From: an uncultured Roseateles sp.
GTDB taxonomy: Bacteria; Pseudomonadota; Gammaproteobacteria; Burkholderiales; Burkholderiaceae
Length of the DNA: 64,000 nt
Assembly: GCA_946886855.1 (NCBI GenBank)
Contig: CAMPJJ010000017.1
Location: forward strand, 1-64,000
Direction: 5' to 3'
In this document: positions 36,194 to 44,564 of the stretch, piece by piece
How positions within the stretch are numbered: position 1 is the stretch's first letter
Layout: every line of letters begins with the position of its first letter
Program-made: the position numbers and the translations under genes
Notes under the pieces: generated by a model
The model's database searches: none
What the model was told of the DNA's origin: nothing
The model's input: only the letters and a program-made list of their open reading frames with translations

Positions 36194-36628
36194 TCAGTGG
36201 CTGCCGCAGCTGCCACCGCCGTGCGAATGGCCGCCCGCGGCCTTCGCGGTCATGGGCGCATCGCGGTCCAGGCCCGCGGCGGCCAGCTTCGCTTCATAGT
36301 CGCGCATCAGCTGGTCCTGGTCGCGGCCCAGCTCATACAGATAGGCCCAGGTGAACAGGCCGCTTTCGTGACCGTCGGAGAAGGTCGGCTTCAGCGCGTA
36401 GTGGCCGACCTGCTCGACGGCCACGATGGTGACGTCGCGCTTGCCGGTCTGCAGCGTCTCCTGGCCGGGGCCGTGGCCCTGCACCTCCGCCGACGGGCTG
36501 CGCACGCGCATCAGCTCGAACGGGATGCGGAAACGCGCCCCGTCGGTGAAGGCGAGCTCCAGCACCTTGGACTGCTGGTGCACGACGATGTCGGTGGGGA
36601 GCGGGGAATTGGAGGCGAGACCGGCCAT
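36194..36628 (-). CDS. DUF971 (GBBH-like N-terminal domain) protein
   Basis: A 144-residue protein starting [20 protein letters not shown]. The DUF971 domain is seen in [40 protein letters not shown] and WAYLYELG. The C-terminal tail [13 protein letters not shown] is rich in His, Gly and Cys and could bind a metal. The family is named after the N-terminal domain of gamma-butyrobetaine hydroxylase; stand-alone members are often encoded next to ubiE or iron-sulfur genes. It lies 73 bp before ubiE. Confidence 0.85.
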   Translation of the reverse strand: MAGLASNSPLPTDIVVHQQSKVLELAFTDGARFRIPFELMRVRSPSAEVQGHGPGQETLQTGKRDVTIVAVEQVGHYALKPTFSDGHESGLFTWAYLYELGRDQDQLMRDYEAKLAAAGLDRDAPMTAKAAGGHSHGGGSCGSH

Positions 36629-36696
36629 GAGACCGCGCGGGAACGCGCGAATGCTGGGGAAACGAGGTCGCAGTGTAGCGGCCTCGTTCCCGAAGA

Positions 36697-37791
36697 TCAT
36701 GGCGCGGCGATCGGACCCGTGTCGGCCAGTTCGCGCACCCTGTCCAGCGCGGCGCCCGCATTCAAGAACCCCGCGCCGCACGCTCGGCAATCTGGCAGCG
36801 GTGTCGCTCCGGCCCTCAATGCCGCCTCGATCTGCGCAGGGGTTGCCGACGGACGCAGTTGCAGCATCAGCGCCACGACGCCAGTCACGTGCGCGGCCGC
36901 GAAGCTGCTCCCTACGACGTTCTCGTAGGCCGGTGGCCCGCCGTCGCGCAGGCCACTGTTGGAAGTCGTCAACAGGTCGCTGTAGCCCGCGCGCGCGGAT
37001 GTCCCGCCGGGAGCGATCAAGGTCAGACCGTCCCCGAAGTTGCCATTTCGAGTCAGACGCCGCTGGCGACTTGCACTGCCGACGGCCACGACGCCTTGGC
37101 AGTTGCTCGGCGAATGCGAGGTCGCGCGCACCTGTTCGTCGCCAGCGGCGGCGACGACAACCGCCCCCTGCGAGCGGGCGAAGTCGACCGCCGCCTGCAC
37201 GGCGGCCGGGCACGGTCCCTCGCGGCCCAAGGACAGATTCACGACGCGGGCCGGCGTCGCGTTGCGGGGCACGCCAGGCACCTCACCGCCGACGGCCCAA
37301 AGCAGGGCGCTGACGATGTCGGCATTGTGGGAGCGTTCGCCCGCGGCGACGCGCACAGGCAGGAGCCGCACTCCAGGTGCAACGCCGCGCAGGCCCCGCC
37401 CATCGACACGAGCCGCGATGAGGCCGGCGACCTGCAGGCCATGCCAGGGTGTCCTGTCGATCGCCCGGCCGGCGCTTTGCGGGACGTCCGTCGGATCGGG
37501 ATCCCAGCCATCCACGTCACCGGCATCGAACTGCGACACGAAATCCCACCCGGGCAACCATTGCCCGTCCAGCTCGGGATGGTCTCTTCGCCCACTGTCC
37601 AGCACGGCGACCACCACCCCGCGCCCATCGATGTCCGATTCCACCGGCAATTGGATCGCCCTCATGTTCCATTGCAGCGGGAAGAATGGCTCGTTCGCCG
37701 GTGATGCCGCGGCAGACGCGGAGGTGGCGGCGAACACCCAAGGCAGAACAGCAAGGGGCCACCGGCCGAACTGAAATCGAGACAGCAACAT
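36697..37791 (-). CDS. Subtilisin-like S8 protease with Asp in the oxyanion position
   Basis: A 364-residue secreted protease starting MLLSRFQFGRWPLAVLPWVF (signal peptide). The catalytic Asp is in VAVLDSGRRDHPE (D65), the His in PWHGLQVAGLIAA (H117) and the Ser in VVGSSFAAAHVTG (S296). The usual oxyanion Asn is replaced: VVVAAAGDE (D218) instead of AAGNE. It lacks the N-terminal pro-domain and the C-terminal PPC domain of the larger subtilase encoded upstream. It may be an altered or weak protease. The arrangement suggests duplication, or recruitment as a partner of its neighbour. Confidence 0.85.
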   Translation of the reverse strand: MLLSRFQFGRWPLAVLPWVFAATSASAAASPANEPFFPLQWNMRAIQLPVESDIDGRGVVVAVLDSGRRDHPELDGQWLPGWDFVSQFDAGDVDGWDPDPTDVPQSAGRAIDRTPWHGLQVAGLIAARVDGRGLRGVAPGVRLLPVRVAAGERSHNADIVSALLWAVGGEVPGVPRNATPARVVNLSLGREGPCPAAVQAAVDFARSQGAVVVAAAGDEQVRATSHSPSNCQGVVAVGSASRQRRLTRNGNFGDGLTLIAPGGTSARAGYSDLLTTSNSGLRDGGPPAYENVVGSSFAAAHVTGVVALMLQLRPSATPAQIEAALRAGATPLPDCRACGAGFLNAGAALDRVRELADTGPIAAP

Positions 37792-37887
37792 GATCACTCC
37801 ACAGGGGGACAGGAAGCCTCTCCAGTTGCCGATGGCGCCCCGCAGGTTCACGCGACATCCGGCGACAACGATGGCATGGCGTCGACG

Positions 37888-37920
37888 AAAAAAATCCCGC
37901 CAGCTTTCACTGGCGGGATT
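37888..37920 (-). terminator. Rho-independent terminator of the larger subtilase gene
   Basis: On the minus strand the 11-bp stem AATCCCGCCAG / CTGGCGGGATT with a 6-nt loop is followed by TTTTT. It lies 73 bp past the stop of the 37994-39811 gene. The smaller subtilase therefore has its own promoter. Confidence 0.9.
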
Positions 37921-37993
37921 CAACGGGAGCCCCGTTCGGGCCCGAGGCACCCGGCTTACCAAACGAGGAGAGTGGCAAGTCCTGGCGAGCGCA

Positions 37994-39811
37994 TTACCAG
38001 CTCAGGTTCAGCGTGTACGTCCCGCTGGTGCCCGAGTAGTAGAGCGCCCGCACGTAGACGACGATCGCGGACGATCCGCTGTTCGTGTACGTGAAGCTGT
38101 CGACGGCGCCGGCGCCGTTTTCGCTGGCCTTGAGCTGCGTGCCGCTGCTGTTCTGCAGGTACAGGTCGAAGTCCTTGCCGGCGGCCGGCGTCAAGGTCGC
38201 GCTGAGCGTCTTGCCCGCGGGCAGCGTGATCTTGAAGTAGTCGTTGGTGTCGGACGACGACAGGCTGCCCGTCACCTTGACCGGCGCGGTAATGGTCTGC
38301 GGCGCGGTGCGGCTGTTGTTCGGCTCGACTTCGGCGATCGTGCTGCCGCCACCGCCGCCGCCCTTGATCGCGGTGACCGCGGCGTTGGCGTCCAGGATGC
38401 CCGAGCCGCACTGGCTGCAGGTGCCGGGGAAGGCGCGGGCGCTGCTCTTGAGCGCGGCCGTGATCTCGTCCGGCGTGGCCGTCGGCTTGGCGCTGTACAT
38501 CAGCGCGGCGACACCCGCCACGTGCGGCGTGGCCATCGACGTGCCCTGGTAGTACGCGTAGCTGTCGGCGCCCGGCGTGCTGGTGCCGGCGTTCAGCGTC
38601 GACAGGATGCCGTTGCTGGCGCTGGAGCGCACGTCGCCGCCCGGCGCCGCCAGGGTCACGATCGAACCGTAGTTCGAGTAGTACGCACGCGAGCCGTTGC
38701 GGTCCGTCGCCGCGACCACGACCACGCCCGAGCAGTTCGCCGGGCTGGAGTTGGACGCGTTCTGGTTCTCGTTGCCCGCCGCGACGATGATGCTGGCGCC
38801 GCGCGATCGGGCGCCGTTGATCGCCGTCTGCGTCGTGGTGTCGCAGGCGCCGCCGCCGCCCAGCGACAGGTTCAGCACCTTGGCCGGCGTGGTGTTGGTC
38901 GGCAGGCCGGACACGCTGCCGCCCGACGCCCAGGTCATGCCGTCGGCGATGTCGGAGGTGTAGCCGCCGCACTTGCCGAGCACGCGGATCGGCTGGACCT
39001 TGGCGTTGAAGGCGATGCCCGCCACGCCCAGTCCGTTGTTGGTCTTGGCCGCGATCGTGCCGGCCACGTGCGTGCCGTGCCAGCTCGAGGTGGACGCCGG
39101 ATCGCCGGCCTGGCATTCGTTGGCGGCGTTGTAGTCGCCGGGGTCGCTCGGGTCGTTGTCACGGCCGTTGCCGTCCACCGAGACCGTGGTGTCCACGATC
39201 ATGTCGTAACCGGCGACAAGCTGGCCGGACAGGTCCGCATGCGGCCGGTAGCCGGTGTCGATGACCGCCACCACCACGCCGGTGCCGGTCGCCTGGTCCC
39301 AGGCCTGCGGCGCGCGGATGCCGCCGGCGGTCTCCGACAGGTCCCATTGCGAGCCGTAGCTGCTGTCGTTCGGCACGAACAGCGCGTGCATCTTGCGGTC
39401 GGGCTCGACGTACTCGACGTTGGCGTCCTGTGCCTTGATCCGGTCGCCCAGTTCGCGCAGTTCCTGCAGGTTCATCCGGCGGTCCAGCCGGAACACATGG
39501 GCGCCGGTGCCCATCTGACGCACCAGCGACAGGCGCGCGCCCAGCGGGGCGGCCAGTTGCTGCAGGCGCTCGGTGCGGGCGCCGATGGCGTCGCTCGCCA
39601 CCGATCGCGCCTGGACCGCGGCGCCCAGGCGCCCTTGCACGACGGTGCTGCCGTCCTTGTATTTCACGATCAGACGATCGGTCTGTTCGCTCAGCTGCCG
39701 GGGGGCCTTGTCGATGTCCACCGACGACACGCCCGCCTGGGCCACGCCCATCGTGACGAGACCCAAAGCCAGCGCGAGGCTGAGCTTGTTCAATCGCAAC
39801 ATGCTTGTCAT
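37994..39811 (-). CDS. Secreted subtilisin-like S8 serine protease with PPC domain
   Basis: A 605-residue pre-pro-protease. Signal peptide to about residue 26 (MGVAQA), inhibitory pro-domain about 27-148 (DRLIVKYKDGSTVV, NVEYVEPDRKMHALFVPNDS), catalytic domain with D185 (VAVIDTGYRPHADL), H245 (SSWHGTHVAGTIAA), oxyanion N347 (VAAGNENQ) and S425 (YQGTSMATPHVAG), a poly-Gly linker and a bacterial pre-peptidase C-terminal (PPC) domain (EVEPNNSRTAPQTITAPVKV, DFDLYLQNSS). It degrades protein outside the cell. All family features are intact. Confidence 0.95.
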   Translation of the reverse strand: MTSMLRLNKLSLALALGLVTMGVAQAGVSSVDIDKAPRQLSEQTDRLIVKYKDGSTVVQGRLGAAVQARSVASDAIGARTERLQQLAAPLGARLSLVRQMGTGAHVFRLDRRMNLQELRELGDRIKAQDANVEYVEPDRKMHALFVPNDSSYGSQWDLSETAGGIRAPQAWDQATGTGVVVAVIDTGYRPHADLSGQLVAGYDMIVDTTVSVDGNGRDNDPSDPGDYNAANECQAGDPASTSSWHGTHVAGTIAAKTNNGLGVAGIAFNAKVQPIRVLGKCGGYTSDIADGMTWASGGSVSGLPTNTTPAKVLNLSLGGGGACDTTTQTAINGARSRGASIIVAAGNENQNASNSSPANCSGVVVVAATDRNGSRAYYSNYGSIVTLAAPGGDVRSSASNGILSTLNAGTSTPGADSYAYYQGTSMATPHVAGVAALMYSAKPTATPDEITAALKSSARAFPGTCSQCGSGILDANAAVTAIKGGGGGGSTIAEVEPNNSRTAPQTITAPVKVTGSLSSSDTNDYFKITLPAGKTLSATLTPAAGKDFDLYLQNSSGTQLKASENGAGAVDSFTYTNSGSSAIVVYVRALYYSGTSGTYTLNLSW

Positions 39812-40215
39812 CTCCGAGTTTCTCGATCGACGCCGGGTTCACCGACGCCTGCAAAGCCCCGAACGTCCTGGCGCGTTGGCACCCCTGGCAGGGCACGCCG
39901 ACCGGCCTATCCGATTGGCGTGCGATGGAGTGTAGGAAGACAGTCGGACGCCAACCGCCCCACCTGCAACAGTTAACAGGAAGGAATACCCCAATAACCT
40001 TTTTGTGTCGAAACGCACCAATTGGTCCGGCAATCGCCCGTTCCTTACAGCTAAGGGGCTGATTCGTAAGGTTTGCGCGCGGTTTGCGCCCCTGCGCGAA
40101 CGGCGTGCCCGGGGTGTCGGAAGCCATGCGCGGGACGGCGCGGATGGCGGGGGGAGAGGGGCTGGTTTAGCCTGCGAAACTTGTCGTTTTCGCCACACAT
40201 CGGTGACAAATAACC
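39812..40215. other. 404-bp divergent region between subtilase and M13 peptidase genes
   Basis: It must contain promoters for both genes. Parts are lower in GC than average (for example AACAGTTAACAGGAAGGAATA near 39970). I see no reading frame, palindrome or repeat worth naming. Confidence 0.5.
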
Positions 40216-42261
40216 ATGTTTCCACTACGCCTGATCGCCGCCGCGACCCTGTCCACCCTGGCCCTGGCCGCCGCGCCGGCCCGCGCACTGGACGTCGCGA
40301 GCTTCTCCCCGGACGTCCCGCCCTGCGCGGACTTCTATGAGTACGTGAACGGCCCGTGGGTCGCGCGCACGGAGTTGCCGGCCGACCGGACCCGCATCGG
40401 CAGCTTTGACGCGCTGCGCGTGGCCAACGACCGGCTGCTGAGCGACGCCCTGGCGGAACTGCTGGCCAAACCGGCGCTGCAGAAGTCGCCGGGCCTGAAG
40501 CAGGTCGCGGCCTATTACGCCAGCGGGATGGACCGGGCGGCCATCGAGGCGCAGGGCCTGAAGCCGGTCAAGCCGCTGCTGGACCGTGTCGCGGCCATGA
40601 AATCGGCGCAGGACCTGCCCGGCGCGCTGGCGCAGCTGGGCCGCGTGGGCATTGCCGCGCCGGTGAGCGCCTCGGTGCGCGCCGACGTCAAGAACACCCG
40701 CGTGAACGTGCTGACGCTGGGCCAGGCGGGCCTGGGGCTGCCGGACCGGGACGACTACTTCAAGGACACCGACATCGCCAAGAAGCTGCGCACCGCCTAC
40801 CGGCTCTACGCGCAGCGGCTGCTGTCGTCGGCGGGCTTCGACGCCACGCCGGCGACGATAGACGCGCTGATGGCCTTCGAGTCCCAGCTCGCCGACGCGA
40901 CGACGCCGCGCGCGCAGCTGCGCGATCCGCTCAAGGTCTACAACCCGATGACCCCGCCGGAGCTCGCCGACAAGGCGCCGGGCCTCGCCTGGGACGCTTA
41001 CCTGAAGGCGCTGACGCGCAGCGACACCCGCCCCGGCGGCGTCGAGCGGCTGATCGTCGCGCAACCGGACTTCCTGGCGCGTGTGGCGCAGATGGCCGAG
41101 AAGGCCCCGCTCGCCACCTGGCAGACCTACCTGCGGGTGCGGGTGCTGGAGAACAGCGCCGCCCGACTTCCGAAGGCCTTCGCGGAAGCCGACTTCGACT
41201 ACCGCGGCGCGACGATTTCCGGGCTCGAGCAGCCGATGCCCCGCAACGAGGAAGTCATCCAGCTGATCGGCGGCCGCACCGGCGGCAGCCCGCTGGGGCT
41301 GGCGCTGGGCGAGCTGTTCGTCTCCAAGGCCTTCTCGCCGGAGGCGCAGCGCCGCGCGACGCTGCTGATCGGCGACGTCAAGGCCGCGATGAAGACGCGC
41401 ATCCAGAACCTGGCCTGGATGAATCCGGAGACCAAGGTCAAGGCGCTGGAGAAGCTGGAGGCCATGCAGCCCAAGATCGGCGCGCCCGAGACCTGGCCCA
41501 GGTACGAGGGCATGACGCTCGATCCGAAGGACTTCGCCGGCAACCAGCTGCGCGCCGCGGCCTGGTTCCATGGCGAGCAGATCAAGGACCTGGACCGGCC
41601 GAGCGACCGCACGCGCTGGACGATGTCGCCCTACATCGTGAACGCGCAGGCCGGCGGCCTCAACGAGATCACCTTCCCCGCCGGCATCCTGCAGCCGCCC
41701 TTCTTCGACGCCAAGGCCGACGACGCCGTCAACTACGGCGGCATCGGCATGGTGATCGGGCATGAGATCGTGCACCACTTCGACGACCGCGGCCGGCAGT
41801 TCGACAGCATCGGCAGCCTCCACGACTGGTGGACCGCCTCCGACGCCGAGAACTACAAGGCGCGCGCCGACCGCGTCGTGGCGCTCTACGAGCGCTACGA
41901 GCCGGTCAAGGGCACGCCCATCAACGGACGGCTCACGCTGGGCGAGAACATCTCCGACATGGCCGGCATGCCGATCGCCTTCGACGCGCTGCAGAACGCG
42001 CTGCGCCGCACGGGCCAGGACAAGTCCCCGGAGAAGATCGACGGCTTCACCCCGGAGCAGCGCTTCTTCCTGTCCAACGCCATGGTCTGGCGCAACAAGT
42101 CGCGCGAGGCGGCGCTGCTGAACCAGCTGCGCACCGATCCGCATTCGCCGGGCAAGTACCGCGTGCTGGCGCCGATGTCCAACATGCCGGAGTTCGCCAA
42201 GGCCTTCAACTGCAAGGCCGGCGATGCGATGGTCGCGGCGGATCCGATCAAGGTCTGGTGA
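40216..42261 (+). CDS. M13 family zinc metallopeptidase (neprilysin/PepO-like)
   Basis: A 681-residue exported endopeptidase of oligopeptides. The signal peptide ends about APARA. The N-terminal M13 domain has CADFYEYVNGPWVARTELPA. The zinc motif is VIGHEIVHHFDDRG (H516, E517, H520) and the second motif is LGENISDMAG (E577, D581). The C-terminus MPEFAKAFNCKAGDAM ends near a conserved KxW (IKVW). All catalytic residues are present. It appears monocistronic. Confidence 0.95.
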   Translation: MFPLRLIAAATLSTLALAAAPARALDVASFSPDVPPCADFYEYVNGPWVARTELPADRTRIGSFDALRVANDRLLSDALAELLAKPALQKSPGLKQVAAYYASGMDRAAIEAQGLKPVKPLLDRVAAMKSAQDLPGALAQLGRVGIAAPVSASVRADVKNTRVNVLTLGQAGLGLPDRDDYFKDTDIAKKLRTAYRLYAQRLLSSAGFDATPATIDALMAFESQLADATTPRAQLRDPLKVYNPMTPPELADKAPGLAWDAYLKALTRSDTRPGGVERLIVAQPDFLARVAQMAEKAPLATWQTYLRVRVLENSAARLPKAFAEADFDYRGATISGLEQPMPRNEEVIQLIGGRTGGSPLGLALGELFVSKAFSPEAQRRATLLIGDVKAAMKTRIQNLAWMNPETKVKALEKLEAMQPKIGAPETWPRYEGMTLDPKDFAGNQLRAAAWFHGEQIKDLDRPSDRTRWTMSPYIVNAQAGGLNEITFPAGILQPPFFDAKADDAVNYGGIGMVIGHEIVHHFDDRGRQFDSIGSLHDWWTASDAENYKARADRVVALYERYEPVKGTPINGRLTLGENISDMAGMPIAFDALQNALRRTGQDKSPEKIDGFTPEQRFFLSNAMVWRNKSREAALLNQLRTDPHSPGKYRVLAPMSNMPEFAKAFNCKAGDAMVAADPIKVW

Positions 42262-42688
42262 CGCGCTGAACCCGCCGCGGCGAAACCTCGCCGCGGCCTC
42301 CGGGGCCTGCCCGCCGTGAGGCGCGGCAGGCCCCGTGCCTTCCGGTACCCCTGTCTTCCGGTACCCCTGCCTTTCGGAACGGGCGCTCGGAAGTCATGGA
42401 CCGGGTGCCTCACGCCTGGGGTCAGGTCTTGTCACGGTCTCGTCACCTGACGCCGCGGCGGAAGTCATGCGTGACTTTCGACCCGATGGATACTGGGGAA
42501 AGTCGACGCGCGGCCCATCCCGGCGGCTTGCATTTCGTCGCGGCATTCCGGCGATCCGCCCCCCGCCTTCGACGCTTGGTCGCGCACCGCTTGGTCGGGC
42601 CGGCGATGCTGCCTACTCTGAAAAAAGACCGATCGCACCGCCACCCTGACGCGGGCCGCGACGGTTCCTCAGCCCACAGGAGCACGAC
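42262..42688. other. 427-bp intergenic region with one hairpin and a short direct repeat
   Basis: A 10-bp stem GCCGCGGCGA / TCGCCGCGGC with loop AACC (42274-42297) probably ends the peptidase transcript. A direct repeat of CTTCCGGTACCCCTG follows near 42338-42370. No convincing gene. The promoter of the next gene must lie near the end. Confidence 0.5.
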
Positions 42689-43195
42689 ATGACCGCCACC
42701 ACCCGCCCGACCCGCTCGACCCTCTTCCGCATCGCGACCGGCGCGCTCTTCGCCGTGCTGGCCGCCGGCTCGGCGCAGGCCGCGCCCGACGATCTGGAAC
42801 GCGTCCAGGTCTCCGGCCGCCGCCCCGGCGAGATCCCGCGCACGGACGTGCGCGCCACCTGCCCCGGCGTCGATCAGGTCCTCTTCGACCGCCTGGCCCG
42901 CGCCCAGTTCCGCGAAGGCCAGGAGGGCGTCTCCACCGTCAGCTTCCGCCTGAACGGCAACGTCATCAGCGAGGTGCGCGAACGCGGCCCGGCCGTCTAC
43001 CGCGCGCCGCTGCGCACGGCCATCCGGTCGCTGCAATGCCAGGGTGCGCCGAAGGACACGCTCTACGTCATGCAGGTCTCCTTCCGCAACCAGGAGTCGA
43101 GCGGCGACATGAACGAGCGCGTCGCGATGATCGAGATGGCGCCGCCGGCGGCCGGATCGGTGGCCGTCGCAGCGAGCGCGGCCGACGGTCGCTGA
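42689..43195 (+). CDS. Secreted protein of unknown function (168 aa)
   Basis: A Sec signal peptide (MTATTRPTRSTLFRIATGAL...GSAQAAPDDL) and a GGAG ribosome site support the gene. The mature part has FDRLARAQFREGQEGVSTVS, FRLNGNVISEVRERGPAVYR and APLRTAIRSLQC, which loosely recalls the TonB C-terminal fold (strand, helix, strand), but no confident family match can be made. Two cysteines (RATCPGVD and SLQCQGAP) may form a disulfide. Periplasmic or secreted. Confidence 0.7.
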   Translation: MTATTRPTRSTLFRIATGALFAVLAAGSAQAAPDDLERVQVSGRRPGEIPRTDVRATCPGVDQVLFDRLARAQFREGQEGVSTVSFRLNGNVISEVRERGPAVYRAPLRTAIRSLQCQGAPKDTLYVMQVSFRNQESSGDMNERVAMIEMAPPAAGSVAVAASAADGR

Positions 43196-43269
43196 TCGGG
43201 TTGTTCCCGGATGGGTCTCCCCCGGGGGCTGGCTAGGATGGCCGGCACGACCACCCGGAGACCCGACCC

Positions 43270-44271
43270 ATGCCCGTCCGCCCCACCGATGCCGCGCGCC
43301 GTTCCCTGCTGATCACCGGCGCCCTCGGCGCCACGGCCGGCGCGCTCGGCTGGCCCGCTGCGGCGCGTGCGGACACCTGGCCCGCCAGACCGATCCGGTG
43401 GGTCGTCGCGTACCCGGCGGGCGGCGGCTCCGATTTCCTCGCGCGCCAGTTGGCGCCGGTGCTGGGCAAGGCCCTCGGCCAGACGCTGGTCATCGACAAC
43501 AAGCCCGGCGCGGCGGGGATCATCGGCACGGACAACGCCGCCAAGTCACCGCCGGACGGCTACACGATCCTCACCGGCGACAACGGCGCCATGGTGTTCA
43601 ACAGCGCGCTCTACAAGAAGCTGCCGTACGCGCCGGCGGACTTCGCGCCGGTCGGCCTCATGGCCCGCTTCCCGCTGCTGCTGGTGGTCAATCCCAACGC
43701 GGGCTTCAGTTCGGCGAAGCAGTGGCTGGACATGATCAAGTCCAGGCCGGGGAAGTACAGCTACGCCTCGCCCGGCATCGGCAGCCCCCACCACCTGGCG
43801 ATGGAGCTGCTGAAGGACCGCACCAACAGCTACATCGTCCACGTGCCCTACCGCGGCACGGCGTTCTCGACGCAGGACCTGATCGCCGGCGTCGTGCCCA
43901 TGGGCATCCTCGACACCGCCGCCGCCCTGCCCCATCTGCGCGCCGGCAAGCTGAAGGCGCTGGCGGTGCTGGCGCCCCGGCGCATCGCCGCGCTGCCCGA
44001 CGTGCCCAGCTTCGACGAGACCGGCGTGACCGGCGTCGAGGTGAGCGCCTGGCAGGGCCTGTTCGTCCCGAAGGGCACGCCCGACCCGATCGTCGCGCGC
44101 CTGGGCAGCGAGTTGGGGAAGGCGCTGACCCAGCCGGATCTGAAAGCCCGACTGGAGGACTTCGGCCTGGAGGTCGCGCCGGGTGACGCCGCCTCGCTGA
44201 CCCGTTTCATCCAGGCCGAGACGCTGAAATGGCATGCGCTGATCCGCAGCCGCGGCATCTCGGCGGAATGA
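43270..44271 (+). CDS. Bug/TctC-type tripartite tricarboxylate transporter binding protein
   Basis: A 333-residue periplasmic binding protein. The N-terminus (DAARRSLLITGALGATAGAL...AARADTWPAR) is a signal with an RR pair, possibly Tat. Family segments are PIRWVVAYPAGGGSDFLARQ, GKALGQTLVIDNKPGAAGII, DGYTILTGDNG and VPYRGTAFSTQDLIAGVVPM. Bug proteins are greatly expanded in Burkholderiales and bind carboxylates or similar small solutes. No TctA/TctB membrane partner is encoded nearby, as is usual for this family. Confidence 0.93.
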   Translation: MPVRPTDAARRSLLITGALGATAGALGWPAAARADTWPARPIRWVVAYPAGGGSDFLARQLAPVLGKALGQTLVIDNKPGAAGIIGTDNAAKSPPDGYTILTGDNGAMVFNSALYKKLPYAPADFAPVGLMARFPLLLVVNPNAGFSSAKQWLDMIKSRPGKYSYASPGIGSPHHLAMELLKDRTNSYIVHVPYRGTAFSTQDLIAGVVPMGILDTAAALPHLRAGKLKALAVLAPRRIAALPDVPSFDETGVTGVEVSAWQGLFVPKGTPDPIVARLGSELGKALTQPDLKARLEDFGLEVAPGDAASLTRFIQAETLKWHALIRSRGISAE

Positions 44272-44317
44272 CGCCCTCACGCGACCGGATCACGCCGCTG
44301 GCACCGCGCCTGGAAAA

Positions 44318-44335
44318 ACCGACCGTCCGGTCGGT
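44318..44335. promoter_or_regulatory. Palindrome ACCGACC-GTCC-GGTCGGT
   Basis: 7-bp arms with a 4-bp centre, resembling operators of TetR-type repressors. Read on the minus strand it is followed by TTTTT, so it could equally be a minus-strand hairpin terminator, but no minus-strand gene ends here. No regulator gene is adjacent. Confidence 0.35.
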
Positions 44336-44349
44336 CGCGTCACGAAGTT

Positions 44350-44361
44350 GGTAGCGCTACC
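44350..44361. promoter_or_regulatory. LacI-type palindrome GGTAGCGCTACC
   Basis: Perfect 12-bp palindrome with central CG, the form of LacI/GntR-type operators, about 200 bp before the chemoreceptor start. It differs from the TGAAAGCGCTTTCA sites, so a different regulator is implied. None is encoded nearby. Confidence 0.4.
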
Positions 44362-44564
44362 CTCCTCTGGCAACGGCGCTGGCGCATTACTTCCCGTGAG
44401 CGTGAAATAGCTCCGGGTTATCCCTCAGCGGGCGCTACGCAAAACGGATGGCGCGGGTGTCATACGCAATACAGTTTGACCCGGCGCAAAGACAAAACGA
44501 TAACGATGCGCTAGGAGGCTTCCCCCACCACTTCCGTTCCGCCTCGTCGCGGAGCCGTCCGGTC

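Noticed and set aside
37790..39976. 728-codon plus-strand open frame opposite the larger subtilase
   Set aside because: Arg/Gly/Val-rich shadow; the subtilase on the minus strand has the full catalytic set and a terminator.
42335..42649. 104-codon plus-strand frame in the gap after the M13 peptidase
   Set aside because: No ribosome site, no recognisable domain, atypical composition; best read as intergenic.
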